Shown: positions 17,400 through 28,441, counted from the stretch's first letter. The stretch: DNA of 64,000 bases from Leptolyngbya sp. PCC 7375 (GCF_000316115.1 NZ_JH993797.1:434001-498000), one strand, 5' to 3'. Notes: a model not told the origin generated them from the letters alone. Translations and numbers: made by a program.

Positions 17400-18551
17400 T
17401 GTAATGGCATTAACAATCTATCTTGCTCAAAAGATAACACGATCCTCTTTATCCTCTTTACGCATTGTTTCTAAAAACAGAACAAACAAAATTGTTTAAC
17501 AGATACCCTGCCAGATTATACGACATTAACGTGGGGGTACATAAGTATATTGCTACAAAATTAGCGTTAAGTGCATCCTATTCAGTACAAAAACCTAAAA
17601 ATCAAAAAATATTTTCCTCTCATTTACTCAATATAGCACCAATAAATGATTCAAAAAGCCTTTTGGCGCTATAAGCATTGTCCTTTAGCAAAAGAGAAGC
17701 TGTAATGTAAACAGAGGAAATACGGAATAACAACAAAGGAAAACCCTTTTCTTTGTTGTCATGACCATACTCTGATGTTTGGGAGTACACATCGTGAAAA
17801 AGCTGTAGAGTACGACAGGTTAATTTGCAGGGGGAAATCTCAGTATTCACACCTAAGGACCTATGGCACAGCCCTTGGGGTTTAAGGTTTCTTTAATATT
17901 TTAATTGGATATAAAGTTGTGGCAATGGAGTTATTGTATTCTTTGATACTACACAAAGCGTGAAATACGGTTTTTATCAAGGTAGGATAAGGCGTAAAAC
18001 AAGATCGGAGAGAGAAGCCCCGTTTTGGTTTTTCGACTGAATTGTCCTTTATCTCAGATGATTGATGATTGGCGATTTTAATCCAGTCGACCCATCAATG
18101 CAGACTATTGCTGTATTGAAAATTAGCGCATGTCAACGTTTGATTTGAGATAATACGTTCACTAATTGCCAAGTCTATGGATGTCAAAAAGTCTTTTTTG
18201 AGAGTCATGGGAAGTATGAAACCTAACCATTTAGAGGGATTCACTGTTCTGCTTGCTCAATAAAAATGTTCACTCTTTAGAATTGTAATTCCCCAAGGTC
18301 TTTAGGGATTTTGGGCGCTTCGGCAATGACTTTGTTGTTGAGATAGGCAAGGCCATTGATCACCGGTATCGGCCTGGTGGTGATCAATAATAGTCCTATG
18401 TCATACCTTTCACATTCCCTGTTAGATAAGGGCTTAGTTTTTAGTGTCACCATCTAGGTCAACGTGGGTGTCTAGTGATACAGCAGCCCTGGGGCCGGTT
18501 TAGGAACCAAAGTTGTCAGGCCTGTTGTCAGTGTTTTTGGGGATCAAGTAT
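17400..18551. other. Long intergenic region upstream of the NRPS; hairpins and a possible gene relic
   Basis: About 1150 bases with no convincing gene. It contains a hairpin at 17730-17759 (ACAACAAAGGAAAA against TTTTCTTTGTTGT). A perfect 10-base inverted repeat, ATTGATCACC and GGTGATCAAT, lies at 18355-18388. On the minus strand, from about 18395 down to 18280, a frame ending GLAYLNNKVIAEAPKIPKDL reads like the tail of a lost gene. The promoter of the NRPS operon should lie here. Confidence 0.4.
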
Positions 18552-21500
18552 ATGGTTTTTGTAGATTTTAAGAATCGCTCACTGGAGAGTTCTGTTGAGA
18601 GCCTAAAGTTTGTTTTTCGGTTATTTGAAACTCAGGTCAATATCAGACCTACAGCGACGGCAATTGAATTTAGGGGTCAGCATTTGAGTTATCAAGCCTT
18701 AAACTCTCGTGCTAACCAACTTGCTCACTACTTGCATACACAAGGTGTTAGACCTGGTGTATTGGTGGGGCTATGCTTTGATCGCTCTTTTGAGATGATT
18801 GTAGGGGTCTTTGCTATTCTAAAAGCAGGTGGGGCTTACGTTCCCTTAGATCCTGACTATCCCGAAGAGCGCCTTGATTGGATATTGAAAGACTCTCAAG
18901 TTTCATGTTTATTGACGCAAAAATCTTTAGTCTCAACACTTCCAGCTCATAGTGCAAACACTATTTGTTTAGATGCAGATTGGCCTATTATTGCCCAGTA
19001 TCCTGTTTATAACCTCCCATCTTTGACAACAGGCTCATTAGCCTATGTCATCTACACATCTGGTTCCACCGGGCAACCCAAGGGGGTTCTAGTTGGGCAC
19101 GCTGCCTTAGCAAATTTTGTCTCTGCGGCCAATCAAGCCTATGGTATTGTCGCTGACGATCGCGTATTGCAATTTGCATCGATGAGTTTTGATGCGGCTA
19201 TCGAGGAAATTTTCCTGACCCTGACCCAAGGGGCAACATTAGTCCTTCGCACCAAAGATATGCTGAAATCCATGCCGGATTTCCTGCAAGCCTGCGAGAG
19301 ATTGCAGCTGACTGTGTTAGATTTGCCAACTGCTTTTTGGCATCAGCTGTGTGCCTCATTAGATACTCTACACCTATCGCCAACTATTAGACTCACCATT
19401 ATTGGAGGAGAGCGAGTGCTGCCCCAATGGGTCAATACCTGGAAACAGTATGTGAGCCCTCAGGTTCAGCTAGTGAATACCTATGGTCCAACAGAAACGA
19501 CAGTTGTTGCAACGTATTGCCATTTAGCTGGACCCGATACAGCTAAGGATATAAATGACGATATTGCTCCCATTGGCAGGCCGTTAAGCCATGTCCAAAC
19601 GTATATTCTCGATGAGCAGATGAGACCTGTTCAGTCAGAGAGTTCGGGGGAGTTATATATCGGTGGACAAGGTCTGGCATCAGGTTATTTAAATCGCCCT
19701 GATTTGACAGCGGATAAGTTTTTAGTGACAACGTTAGACGAAAATAATCAAACGATTCGACTTTATAAAACAGGTGACTTAGCTCGTTATTGTAAAGACG
19801 GACAGTTAGAATTTTTGGGGCGTGTCGATCATCAGATTAAAATTCGAGGTTTTCGGGTTGAGTTACAAGAGATTGAATCTATCCTAGAGCAGCACCCTGC
19901 TGTGCAAGAAGCTGTTGTTGTCGCTCAAGAAGATAATTTCGGCAGCAAGCGGCTAATTGCCTATGTGGTCAATCAGATACCGTCTTCAACGGTGGGCCAG
20001 TTGATTGACGATCGCGTCAGCGCTGACGAGTCAATTTGCACCCAACTTGAGCAAGAACAAATCAAACAGTGGCAAGTCATCCATAACGATGACCACTTAA
20101 ATGCTGTCAACACAGAATGGGATGAAACATTCAATATCAGTGGTTGGATTAGCAGTTACACAGGTGCACTACTCCCTGATATTGAAATGCAAGAATGGGT
20201 TGATACAACCGTTGAACGAATTCTAAACCTTAAGCCTGACCATGTATTAGAACTTGGATGTGGTACAGGACTCTTGCTATTTCAAGTGGCACCCCATTGC
20301 AAGGGCTACGTTGGCACAGATATTTCAGATGTTTCGCTGACACATATCAAAAAACAATTGACAGGCAGACAAGATCTAGCATCACGCGTTGATCTTAAAC
20401 TTTGTGCTGCAGATGACTTTAGCAGTATAGAACCGGCTTCCTATGACACAGTGATTCTCAACTCTGTTTTACAATACTTTCCCAGTATTGACTATTTGGT
20501 CCACGTTCTAGAACAGGCTGTACGTTTCATTAAACCGGGTGGCTCTTTATTCATTGGCGATGTTAGAAACTACCTCCTACAAGAGGCATTCGCCACGTCT
20601 ATAGAATTATTTAAAGCCCCTGATGATCTGCCTGTGACAGATCTCTGGCAACGTATTCAAAAAAGAATACGTCAGGAAGAAGAACTCACCATCGATCCGT
20701 CCTTTTTCTTAACCCTGCAAGACTATCTGCCTCAAATTAGTCAGGTTCAAGTTTTACTGAAACAAAGCCAGTTTCATAACGAACTTAGCCAATTTCGGTA
20801 TGACGTTGTCTTACACGTCGGTGCAACCCCCCAATTAATGGTTGAAACCAGTTGGTCAGACTGGACATCCCCATACGTTGATCTTGCAAAACTCCGACAA
20901 CGCTTAAAATCCTCCACCATGAAAGCCGTAGGTTTCCGAGATATTCCTAATGCTAGGGTTTCGGCATCTATCAAAGCGGTGGATGTCCTTAAACAATGTC
21001 AGCTCTCTGGCAACGTTGCGGACCTAAAAGGCTATCTGACACAAACCAGAGATATTGATGGCGTAGATCCTGAAGAGCTTAGACAAATTGCCGCTGAGCT
21101 ATCCTATGACGTTATCATTAGCTGGCCCAGTGCAGAAAATAGTGGTTCTTTTAACGCCCTCTTTAAACCCCAGGCGAATATGGCTGACTATAAATTGGGT
21201 AGCATTGAGCCTTTGCCAGCGCCGGGTCCGCAACCACTATCCCAGCCTTGGAACGTCTATGCTAATAATCCGTTGCAAGCCAAGATAACTCAAATCCTTG
21301 CGAGTCAGCTACGCTCCTATGCTGCACAAACATTACCCAACTATATGGTACCTTCCTCGTTTGTGATATTAGAGACATTTCCTCTCAATGCGAACGGCAA
21401 AATTGATCGAAAATCATTGCCGTTACCTGATTCTTCTCGGCTAGAACTATCGGTGTCTTTTGTTGCCCCTCAAACCATTCAAGAAGAAAAGCTAGCAGAA

Positions 21501-22898
21501 ATTTGGTCAAGCATTCTAAATGTATCCCCCATTGGCATTAATGATAGCTTCTTTGAGCTGGGGGGCGACTCGTTACGGTTGATGCAGCTGATGGCAAAAG
21601 TTGAACGCTCTTTTAAACTAACGCTTTCCTTTGCCGATTTCTTCCAACGACCTACTATCTCAGATCTATGCAAACAGCTGGGCCACACACAAAAATCTTC
21701 TACCGTTACTGAGTTCATGCCCCTAACCCAGCTGGAGGCTGAAGCATTGTTTGAGGTCAACTTATATTCTTCAGGAGGCCCTTGGTCAACACCTGAATCA
21801 AATTGGCTCAATCCCCAGTCAATTTTACTCACAGGTGCGACAGGATTTATTGGTACGTCGTTATTGTATGAGCTACTAAAACAGACAGATGCAACTGTTT
21901 ACTGTTTGGTGCGCGCACAAACCCGTGAAGAAGGTCAAAAAAGGTTATATCAGGCGTTGCAACAAAATTTACCAGGCTTCGAGATTCCCTATAACAGAAT
22001 CAAACCTCTGATTGGTAATATGGCCCGTCCTGGATTGGGATTAGACATTGAAGATGTTAACTATTTGGCTGAGACTGTAGATGTTATCTACCATAGCGCT
22101 GCCAATGTTAACTTGTTTTATCCTTATCGAGCATTAAGGGCAACCAATATAATTGGGACCCAATCTGTCTTGAACCTCGCTACTCATACTAAGCTCAAAC
22201 CAGTGCACTATATCTCGACTTTAGATGTTTTTGAGTCTTTGGTAACAACAGGACCATCAATTATTTATGAGAATGATAATATTGCCCAAGGTTCTGGTAT
22301 CTCGGGAGGCTATGCTCAAAGTAAATGGGTGGCAGAGCAACTCGTTACGCATGCCATAGCATTGGGGGTTCCGGCTTGTATCTATCGCCCAGGTATGGTG
22401 ACTGGGCACACCCAAACAGGAATATGTAATCCAACAGATTTAATGTGTCGCTTTTTGAGTAGTCTTCTTCAGCTTAAAAGTGCACCGGATTTAGATTGGA
22501 TGATTGATATGACACCGGTTGATTATGTGAGTAAAGCAATCGCTCATCTATCCCTGCAGCCGGATTCTTTCACCCAAGCTTTCCACTTGGTGAATCCCAA
22601 CCCCTATCCATTAGGCCAGCTGGTCTATGGGCTGAACCAATTAGGCTATTCTGTTAGAAAATCACCCTATGAACAGTGGCAACGTGAAGTAATTAATGTG
22701 CATAATGCCCTTAGCCCCCTAGCTAAAATCTTAATGGAGGTGGTACAAGGACATTCTCTTACTCGCCTAGAAATCTGGTTAGCAGGCACCCAAATGTTTG
22801 ATTGTCAAAATACCCTACAGGGGCTAAAGCAAACCCAGATTGCTTGTCCAGCAGTTGATAAGCAGATGTTAATGAAATATTTAGATAACATTAGTTAA
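18552..22898 (+). CDS. Single-module NRPS: adenylation, N-methyltransferase, carrier, thioester reductase
   Basis: About 1448 residues from the ATG at 18552; a TTG at 18513 is also in frame. The adenylation domain carries YVIYTSGSTGQPKG, NTYGPTETT, GELYIGGQGLASGYLNRPDL and YKTGDLARY. A methyltransferase (VLELGCGTGLLLF, ~20.25 kb) is inserted between A8 and A10, the usual place for N-methylation of the bound amino acid. A10 (PLNANGKIDRKSLP) is followed by the carrier FFELGGDSLRLMQLM (serine near 21570). The C-terminal reductase (ILLTGATGFIGTSLLYELL, GGYAQSKWVAEQL) releases the product as aldehyde or alcohol. No condensation domain exists, so one amino acid is activated, N-methylated and reduced. 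By-eye pocket residues (GrsA numbering) are D235 A236 E239 D278 T299 I301 T322 V330 V331; two acidic residues hint at a basic substrate (inference). Confidence 0.9.
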   Translation: MVFVDFKNRSLESSVESLKFVFRLFETQVNIRPTATAIEFRGQHLSYQALNSRANQLAHYLHTQGVRPGVLVGLCFDRSFEMIVGVFAILKAGGAYVPLDPDYPEERLDWILKDSQVSCLLTQKSLVSTLPAHSANTICLDADWPIIAQYPVYNLPSLTTGSLAYVIYTSGSTGQPKGVLVGHAALANFVSAANQAYGIVADDRVLQFASMSFDAAIEEIFLTLTQGATLVLRTKDMLKSMPDFLQACERLQLTVLDLPTAFWHQLCASLDTLHLSPTIRLTIIGGERVLPQWVNTWKQYVSPQVQLVNTYGPTETTVVATYCHLAGPDTAKDINDDIAPIGRPLSHVQTYILDEQMRPVQSESSGELYIGGQGLASGYLNRPDLTADKFLVTTLDENNQTIRLYKTGDLARYCKDGQLEFLGRVDHQIKIRGFRVELQEIESILEQHPAVQEAVVVAQEDNFGSKRLIAYVVNQIPSSTVGQLIDDRVSADESICTQLEQEQIKQWQVIHNDDHLNAVNTEWDETFNISGWISSYTGALLPDIEMQEWVDTTVERILNLKPDHVLELGCGTGLLLFQVAPHCKGYVGTDISDVSLTHIKKQLTGRQDLASRVDLKLCAADDFSSIEPASYDTVILNSVLQYFPSIDYLVHVLEQAVRFIKPGGSLFIGDVRNYLLQEAFATSIELFKAPDDLPVTDLWQRIQKRIRQEEELTIDPSFFLTLQDYLPQISQVQVLLKQSQFHNELSQFRYDVVLHVGATPQLMVETSWSDWTSPYVDLAKLRQRLKSSTMKAVGFRDIPNARVSASIKAVDVLKQCQLSGNVADLKGYLTQTRDIDGVDPEELRQIAAELSYDVIISWPSAENSGSFNALFKPQANMADYKLGSIEPLPAPGPQPLSQPWNVYANNPLQAKITQILASQLRSYAAQTLPNYMVPSSFVILETFPLNANGKIDRKSLPLPDSSRLELSVSFVAPQTIQEEKLAEIWSSILNVSPIGINDSFFELGGDSLRLMQLMAKVERSFKLTLSFADFFQRPTISDLCKQLGHTQKSSTVTEFMPLTQLEAEALFEVNLYSSGGPWSTPESNWLNPQSILLTGATGFIGTSLLYELLKQTDATVYCLVRAQTREEGQKRLYQALQQNLPGFEIPYNRIKPLIGNMARPGLGLDIEDVNYLAETVDVIYHSAANVNLFYPYRALRATNIIGTQSVLNLATHTKLKPVHYISTLDVFESLVTTGPSIIYENDNIAQGSGISGGYAQSKWVAEQLVTHAIALGVPACIYRPGMVTGHTQTGICNPTDLMCRFLSSLLQLKSAPDLDWMIDMTPVDYVSKAIAHLSLQPDSFTQAFHLVNPNPYPLGQLVYGLNQLGYSVRKSPYEQWQREVINVHNALSPLAKILMEVVQGHSLTRLEIWLAGTQMFDCQNTLQGLKQTQIACPAVDKQMLMKYLDNIS

Positions 22899-22952
22899 TG
22901 TTTTCTGCTCAAACTGAACACGACTATTCATTAGTAAATTTGGAGAGAACCA

Positions 22953-23723
22953 ATGCAAGCTGTTGAAACGAAGTACACAGATTATTCTGCCTGGGATCCG
23001 AAACAGTATTTGCAAGAATACTATTCTGGAATTATGCCTGACGAACAATATTGTTTGGAGTTTTTGGTAGAGTCTTTAAAGCGAATCGATTCCGTCCCAG
23101 TTGCATTAGATTTTGGCAGTGGACCTATTATTTCCCATATTTTACCTTTGGTAACTAAGGCCCACGAGATTCATGTTTCTGAATATGTTGAGTCCAATTT
23201 AATCGAACTAAAGAAATGGTTTTCTGGAGATCCAGCAGCCTACGATTGGCAGCTTTTCACTCAAAAGGTATTACAGCTTGAAGGCCATCAATTGCCTGCT
23301 CCTGTAGAGGTTCAGCAAAGAGAGCTAGACGCACGTCAAAAAGTTACCCTAATTACCCCGGGTGATGTCAGAGAACCTAATCCTTTAGGGGAAAGCAAAC
23401 GCACTTTTTATCCATTGGTGACAGCCCATTATTGTGCAGAAGGTATTAGCCTCAATAAAGACGAGTGGCGTACCTATATGCGTAATATTATGGGCATGGT
23501 GCAACCTGGTGGCACATTGATCACCTCAGCCTGTGGTTCTGGTAACTATTATCGAGTTGGTGACAACTGTTTCCCATCGACGGAACTGAATCCCCAAGAT
23601 GTACTGAGCTGTTTTTTAGACAATGGATTTGTCAATCTTGACATTCGTGTTCGAGATTTACCTGAATATTCAGAACAGGGATTTTTCTATACCATCTTTG
23701 CTTGTGGTGTTAAATCTTCTTAA
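22953..23723 (+). CDS. NNMT/PNMT/TEMT-family small-molecule N-methyltransferase
   Basis: 256 residues. MQAVETKYTDYSAWDPKQYL and YYSGIMPDEQYCLEFLVESL match the N-terminus of the nicotinamide/phenylethanolamine N-methyltransferase family. ALDFGSGPIISHILPLV is the SAM-binding loop, HEIHVSEYVESNLIELKKW binds the adenosine part, and NIMGMVQPGGTLITSACGSG is the later core strand. These enzymes methylate amines of small molecules. It lies 54 bases after the NRPS with its own GGAGAG ribosome site, so it probably methylates the amine of the NRPS-released product again. The product is unknown. Confidence 0.85.
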   Translation: MQAVETKYTDYSAWDPKQYLQEYYSGIMPDEQYCLEFLVESLKRIDSVPVALDFGSGPIISHILPLVTKAHEIHVSEYVESNLIELKKWFSGDPAAYDWQLFTQKVLQLEGHQLPAPVEVQQRELDARQKVTLITPGDVREPNPLGESKRTFYPLVTAHYCAEGISLNKDEWRTYMRNIMGMVQPGGTLITSACGSGNYYRVGDNCFPSTELNPQDVLSCFLDNGFVNLDIRVRDLPEYSEQGFFYTIFACGVKSS

Positions 23724-23952
23724 ATCTGAGTTTTAACAAAAACAAACCTGACAACTTTAAACTCTTAAGTCATCTCAATGAGCCACTTATTTAATGAAAA
23801 AGTGATGATATAGCCATTTATGGCCTGTGGTTAGCCATTTTTTTCCTGGGCACTCTAGCGGGTATAGCTGAATCGAGTCTTTTCCAATAACCTTACAGAA
23901 GTTGGTAAAGTACATCGTCATCTATTTCCCTACAGTGTTGAACCCAAAACCT

Positions 23953-26679
23953 ATGGCTATGGACAGAAAACACAGTCAAATGCCCCATGGGACGCCGTTA
24001 AGCCTTGTGCTTGTCGTCCCATTTGTTTTGCAAATTTTTTCAGCTGTAGGGTTAGTGGGATATCTGTCCTTCAGAAATAGTCAAAAGGCTGTTAATAGCT
24101 TGGTTTTACGTCTTAGTAATGAAATTAGTGGCCGGGTTGATCAGCATTTAGATAGTTACCTATCTCGTCCCCATGAACTGGGTGCCATAACTGTCGATGA
24201 GTTACAAACTGGAGTCCTTGATATCAAAAATTTTGAGCTGACCGGTCGTAACCTATGGCAAAGGGCACAAACCTATCCAGATATCAACTTTATTGGTTAT
24301 TACCTGGAGTCAGGAGAAGGGGTGGGAGCTGGACGCTGGCTAGCAGGTCAAGGCGTCACTATCGTCGAACATTCATTAGCAGATGGGAAAGACTATACCT
24401 ATGGCACTGATGCTCAAGGAAATCGTACTGATGTATTAGATGCTACTGAATATTACGCTCCTGAAGACCAGTGGTATCTCGATGCTGTCAATGCAGGGCA
24501 ACCAACATGGAGCAGTATTTATAATGCAGAAGGATTCGAAGACTATGTTGCTGCATCTGCTTCTTTCCCCCTTTATGACACTGAAGGTCAGCTTTTTGGG
24601 GCATTGAGTATTGATCTGCTCCTGAGTGATATTAGTAATTTTCTGAAAAAACTAGATATCAGCCCCAATGGCAAAGCCTTTTTGATGGAACGGGATGGTC
24701 TGCTGATAGGTAATTCTAGTGAAGCCAAAACTTACAATGTAGTCGATGGAGAACCCCAGCGCCTGAGTGCCCTAAACAGTTCTGATTCAATTATTCGAGC
24801 AACCGCTCAATATCTGGAAGCGGAATTTAATGGCTTTGAAAATATCCAGAATGGCCAGCAACTAGAATTTCGAATAGACGGCAACCGGCAGTTTGTCCAG
24901 GTGTCTCCCTGGCAAGATGATTATGGTTTGGACTGGCTGGTGGTGGTTGCCATCCCAGAGTCTGACTTTATGGCGGTAATTAATGCCAACACCCGTAATA
25001 CGATCATGCTATGTGTTGCAGCCCTGGTCATTGCAACTTTACTAGGATTTCTGACGTCTCGCTGGATTACTGCACCGATTCAGCGATTAAATTTGGCTAG
25101 TCAAGCGATCGCAACGGGAGATTTGGACCAATCGCTACAAGTTAGGGGAATTCGCGAAATACAAGGGTTATCGTCTGCATTTAATCGGATGACAGAACAG
25201 TTGCAAGATGCCTTTGAAATGCTGGAGACCCGAGTTGCGGAGCGTACTGCTCAGTTAGCTGAAGCGAAAGATCTTGCAGATATGGCCAACCATGCTAAAA
25301 GCGAGTTCTTAGCAAATATGAGCCATGAGCTTAGAACACCGCTGAATGGCATTTTAGGATATGCCCAAATTCTGCAACTTCAAAAAAATCGCCCTGACAA
25401 AGATCGTAAAAGTATTCGAACTATTTCCCAATGTGCTGGTCATCTCTTAACTCTGATTAATGATGTTTTAGATATTTCTAAAATTGAGGCGCAAAAACTG
25501 GAGTTAAATCCTAGCCCCTTTCATTTTCCTTCTTTTGTACAAGGAGTTGTGGAAATTTGTCGGATTCGTGCCGAGCAGAAAAATTTACCTCTGATTTTTG
25601 AGCCTCTCGATACCTTGCCGCCAGGCATCGTTGCTGATGAAAAACGGTTACGGCAGGTTTTGTTAAATCTCCTTGGCAATGCAGTTAAATTTACTGACGC
25701 GGGTAGGGTCACCCTGAAGGTGGAAGCGCAACCTGATCCCCATAATCCATTATTTACGCGGCTTCATTTTGCTGTTGAAGACACCGGTGTTGGCATTGCA
25801 ACTGATAACTTTGAGAAAATTTTTGCGCCTTTTGAGCAGACAGATAACACTAAATATGTAATTGAAGGCACTGGATTAGGTCTTGCCATTAGCCAGCAAA
25901 TTATCCAGCTGATGGACAGCCATATTCAGGTTAAAAGTACCTTGGGAGAAGGCAGTGTCTTTGAATTTGACGTAATTTGTCCCCTTGCTGAGGACTGGCT
26001 TCAAAGTAACCTTGAACAGCCAGGTTTAGGTGAGCTGACGGGATATGACGGTAAACGTAGAAAAATTTTAGTCGTCGATGATCGATGGGAAAATCGCTCT
26101 GTGATCGTCAATCTTTTAGAACCCCTTGGCTTTGAAGTATTGGAAGCTCAGGATGGCCAGGATGGGATCACCAAGGCTAAATCATTTCTACCAGATTTAG
26201 TGATTACAGACTTGCTGATGCCCAACTTGGATGGCTATGGACTTCTCAAACAGCTTCATAATTTGAAAGAATTCCAATCTATGCCTATTATTGCTTCTTC
26301 GGCACACTTGTCTGGTGGAGATTTAGAAGCCAGCATTGAGACTGGATTTAGTGGCTTTTTATCGAAACCTATACAGGCACAAGAGCTGATAAATCAGCTT
26401 CAACAGCTATTGCGCTTAGAGTGGCAATATGAATTAAACCCTGTAGAAGCTGTGTCGCCTAATCTTGAGGCTGAAATGGTTGTGCCATCCTCAGATATCC
26501 TGATGCCTCTCTATGAGGCGGCTGAAAAGGGGTATATTGCAGATATTCAAGCTGAAGTTGCTCACCTCAAGCAGCTTGGTTCAGACTACGCTCCATTTGT
26601 TGATCAGTTGTTGAAACTAGCTGATGACTTTGATGATGAAGGTATTGTCCAACTTGTGAAACCCCATATAAACTTTTAA
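23953..26679 (+). CDS. Hybrid sensor histidine kinase (dCache-like sensor, HAMP, kinase, receiver)
   Basis: About 908 residues from the ATG at 23953; a TTG start at 23902 is less likely. A first membrane helix ([20 protein letters not shown]) is followed by an extracytoplasmic double-Cache-like region of ~300 residues ([37 protein letters not shown]). Then come a second helix, a HAMP domain ([20 protein letters not shown]), HisKA ([18 protein letters not shown]), HATPase ([25 protein letters not shown]) and a receiver with phosphoacceptor [13 protein letters not shown]. It probably senses a small extracellular ligand. A second kinase-receiver protein is encoded 120 bases downstream. Confidence 0.92.
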   Translation: MAMDRKHSQMPHGTPLSLVLVVPFVLQIFSAVGLVGYLSFRNSQKAVNSLVLRLSNEISGRVDQHLDSYLSRPHELGAITVDELQTGVLDIKNFELTGRNLWQRAQTYPDINFIGYYLESGEGVGAGRWLAGQGVTIVEHSLADGKDYTYGTDAQGNRTDVLDATEYYAPEDQWYLDAVNAGQPTWSSIYNAEGFEDYVAASASFPLYDTEGQLFGALSIDLLLSDISNFLKKLDISPNGKAFLMERDGLLIGNSSEAKTYNVVDGEPQRLSALNSSDSIIRATAQYLEAEFNGFENIQNGQQLEFRIDGNRQFVQVSPWQDDYGLDWLVVVAIPESDFMAVINANTRNTIMLCVAALVIATLLGFLTSRWITAPIQRLNLASQAIATGDLDQSLQVRGIREIQGLSSAFNRMTEQLQDAFEMLETRVAERTAQLAEAKDLADMANHAKSEFLANMSHELRTPLNGILGYAQILQLQKNRPDKDRKSIRTISQCAGHLLTLINDVLDISKIEAQKLELNPSPFHFPSFVQGVVEICRIRAEQKNLPLIFEPLDTLPPGIVADEKRLRQVLLNLLGNAVKFTDAGRVTLKVEAQPDPHNPLFTRLHFAVEDTGVGIATDNFEKIFAPFEQTDNTKYVIEGTGLGLAISQQIIQLMDSHIQVKSTLGEGSVFEFDVICPLAEDWLQSNLEQPGLGELTGYDGKRRKILVVDDRWENRSVIVNLLEPLGFEVLEAQDGQDGITKAKSFLPDLVITDLLMPNLDGYGLLKQLHNLKEFQSMPIIASSAHLSGGDLEASIETGFSGFLSKPIQAQELINQLQQLLRLEWQYELNPVEAVSPNLEAEMVVPSSDILMPLYEAAEKGYIADIQAEVAHLKQLGSDYAPFVDQLLKLADDFDDEGIVQLVKPHINF

Positions 26680-26684
26680 ACCAT

Positions 26685-26715
26685 AGTTTGTCCCTTTAGA
26701 GACAAACTAACTTTT
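26685..26715 (+). terminator. Likely intrinsic terminator
   Basis: Stem AGTTTGTC / GACAAACT with an 8-base loop, followed by AACTTTT, just after the stop codon of the hybrid kinase gene. The T run is short, so strength is uncertain. Confidence 0.55.
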
Positions 26716-26799
26716 GGGAAATCTAGAGTAGCTAGACTAACCAGATTCAACGCTTACTTTAAATACCTCGTTAATTTTTTCTTTGGACCTCGCTAGATT

Positions 26800-28137
26800 A
26801 TGTTGAGCTCCCAACGAAGTGAAATTTTGATTGTTGATGATATTCCAACTAATATTAAACTCCTCTATGAATTTCTTCAACAGTCTAATTACAAAGTTTC
26901 AATTGCTAAAAATGCAGAGAGTGCTTTCAAGAAATTAGAAAAAATAGTCCCAGATCTCATTCTGCTGGATGTGATGATGCCGGGGCTGGATGGATTTGTG
27001 GTCTGTGAAAAACTCAAGCAGAATCCTAGAACCCGAGATATTCCAGTTATCTTTATGACAGCTCTGACCGATGAGGTCGATAAGGTTAAAGGCCTGAGTA
27101 TAGGCGCTGTTGACTACATTACTAAGCCGATCCACCCTGATGAGGTGTTAGCACGGGTTAAAGTGCACCTAACATTGCGCCACACGCAAATGCAGTTACT
27201 CAGTGAAATCACTGAGAGAACGCAAGCCGAGAGAGAGCTACAGCGGGCCCTTGAGGAACTTAAAAATACACAAATACAACTGGTACATAATGAAAAGATG
27301 TTGAGTTTGGGGCAACTCGTTGCAGGGGTTGCCCATGAGATCAATAATCCAGTGAATTTTATCCATGCCAATCTTCACCACGCTGAGCGCTATGTGGAAG
27401 ATCTATTGAGCATTATCTCACTCTATAAGCAGCATATTCCCAACCCTCCAAAGGCAGTTGCTGACAAGATCGATGAACTGGATCTGGACTATCTTGAGCA
27501 GGATCTAATGAAGATCTTAAAGTCTATGAGCCTTGGCACTAGTCGGATCTGTGACATTGTGCTTTCTCTGCGGACGTTTTCGCGACACCATGAGGCAGAG
27601 ATTAAGCTGGCTGATATCCATGAGGGTATCAATAGTACCCTCACCATTTTGCAAAGTCACTTGCAACGCAGCAATAACTATCCCGATATTCAGGTTGTTA
27701 AAGATTACGGGGTCTTACCTCTGATTGAATGCTATGCAGGACAGCTCAATCAGGTATTTATGAATTTGTTGAGTAATGCCATTGAGGCTGTGAATGAGCG
27801 TGATGCTCACCGCACTGTGGCAGCTGCGATCGCAGATCCCGGCATCATTAAAATTTCGACAGCGATCCAGGATAATCGGCTGCTGATCCGAATTATGGAT
27901 AACGGTATGGGCGTGCCAGAAAATTTGCGATCGCAAATTTTCAACCCCTTCTTTACGACCAAATCTGTCGGCAAAGGTATCGGTATGGGGCTGTCCATCA
28001 GTTACACCATCGTAACTGAAACCCACAAAGGCAAATTGTGGTGTGAGCCCAATCCAAACCAGCCAGGGACCCAGTTTCTGATTGAAATTCCCATTGCCTC
28101 AACTAAATCAGTCGCTCACACGATTGCCCAGGGGTAG
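26800..28137 (+). CDS. Receiver-histidine kinase protein
   Basis: 445 residues, soluble. An N-terminal receiver (ILIVDDIPTNIKLLYEFLQQ, phosphoacceptor in LILLDVMMPGLDGF, KPIHPDEVLARVK) is joined by a coiled coil to a HisKA-type dimer domain (LGQLVAGVAHEINNPVNFIH, catalytic His) and HATPase domain (NLLSNAIEAVNE, IMDNGMGVPENL, GKGIGMGLSISYTI). This receiver-first layout is common in cyanobacteria: the kinase is switched by an upstream kinase. The preceding hybrid kinase gene is a plausible partner, but a terminator-like hairpin between the two suggests partly separate transcription. Confidence 0.92.
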   Translation: MLSSQRSEILIVDDIPTNIKLLYEFLQQSNYKVSIAKNAESAFKKLEKIVPDLILLDVMMPGLDGFVVCEKLKQNPRTRDIPVIFMTALTDEVDKVKGLSIGAVDYITKPIHPDEVLARVKVHLTLRHTQMQLLSEITERTQAERELQRALEELKNTQIQLVHNEKMLSLGQLVAGVAHEINNPVNFIHANLHHAERYVEDLLSIISLYKQHIPNPPKAVADKIDELDLDYLEQDLMKILKSMSLGTSRICDIVLSLRTFSRHHEAEIKLADIHEGINSTLTILQSHLQRSNNYPDIQVVKDYGVLPLIECYAGQLNQVFMNLLSNAIEAVNERDAHRTVAAAIADPGIIKISTAIQDNRLLIRIMDNGMGVPENLRSQIFNPFFTTKSVGKGIGMGLSISYTIVTETHKGKLWCEPNPNQPGTQFLIEIPIASTKSVAHTIAQG

Positions 28138-28294
28138 GGAGCTCAGGGATAGGGGAGGACGGTTGCCGATGTAGGGGATGAACGGCTCTGTGAAACTTGC
28201 CAATAGCCTGGATTGGCCAGGCTAAATCATAATCAGGATCGGCAACGCTGGGCTTCAGGAAATTATCGAGGGTTTTAAATTGATTTAGACTCAT
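28103..28294 (-). CDS. Possible small protein, 63 residues, unsupported by family
   Basis: ATG at 28294 preceded by AGGTGA eight bases upstream. The predicted protein MSLNQFKTLDNFLKPSVADP and following Pro-rich sequence has no recognised family. Its 3' end overlaps the kinase gene by 35 bases on the opposite strand, and it contains the inverted repeats described for this gap. It may be chance; kept only because the ribosome site is good. Confidence 0.22.
   Translation of the reverse strand: MSLNQFKTLDNFLKPSVADPDYDLAWPIQAIGKFHRAVHPLHRQPSSPIPELPTPGQSCERLI
28163..28251. other. Nested inverted repeats in gap before the peptidase gene
   Basis: GTTGCCGAT near 28161 pairs with ATCGGCAAC near 28240. 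Inside, TAGCCTGG and CCAGGCTA flank a 5-base loop (about 28204-28224). The long-range pairing plus inner hairpin could form a structured RNA. In addition two copies of the palindrome TAGATATCTA lie at 28332-28341 and 28344-28353, a possible operator for the downstream gene. Confidence 0.45.
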
Positions 28295-28441
28295 TGAAAT
28301 TCACCTGAAAATCCACCAAAAACCCAACAAATAGATATCTATTTAGATATCTAACCGCATAGTCATATCCTGCTAACATTTGCAGGGACCTGAGCTTGGT
28401 TAACATTTCGCTTTCCTACATCAGCATCGTTTGGAGGACCT

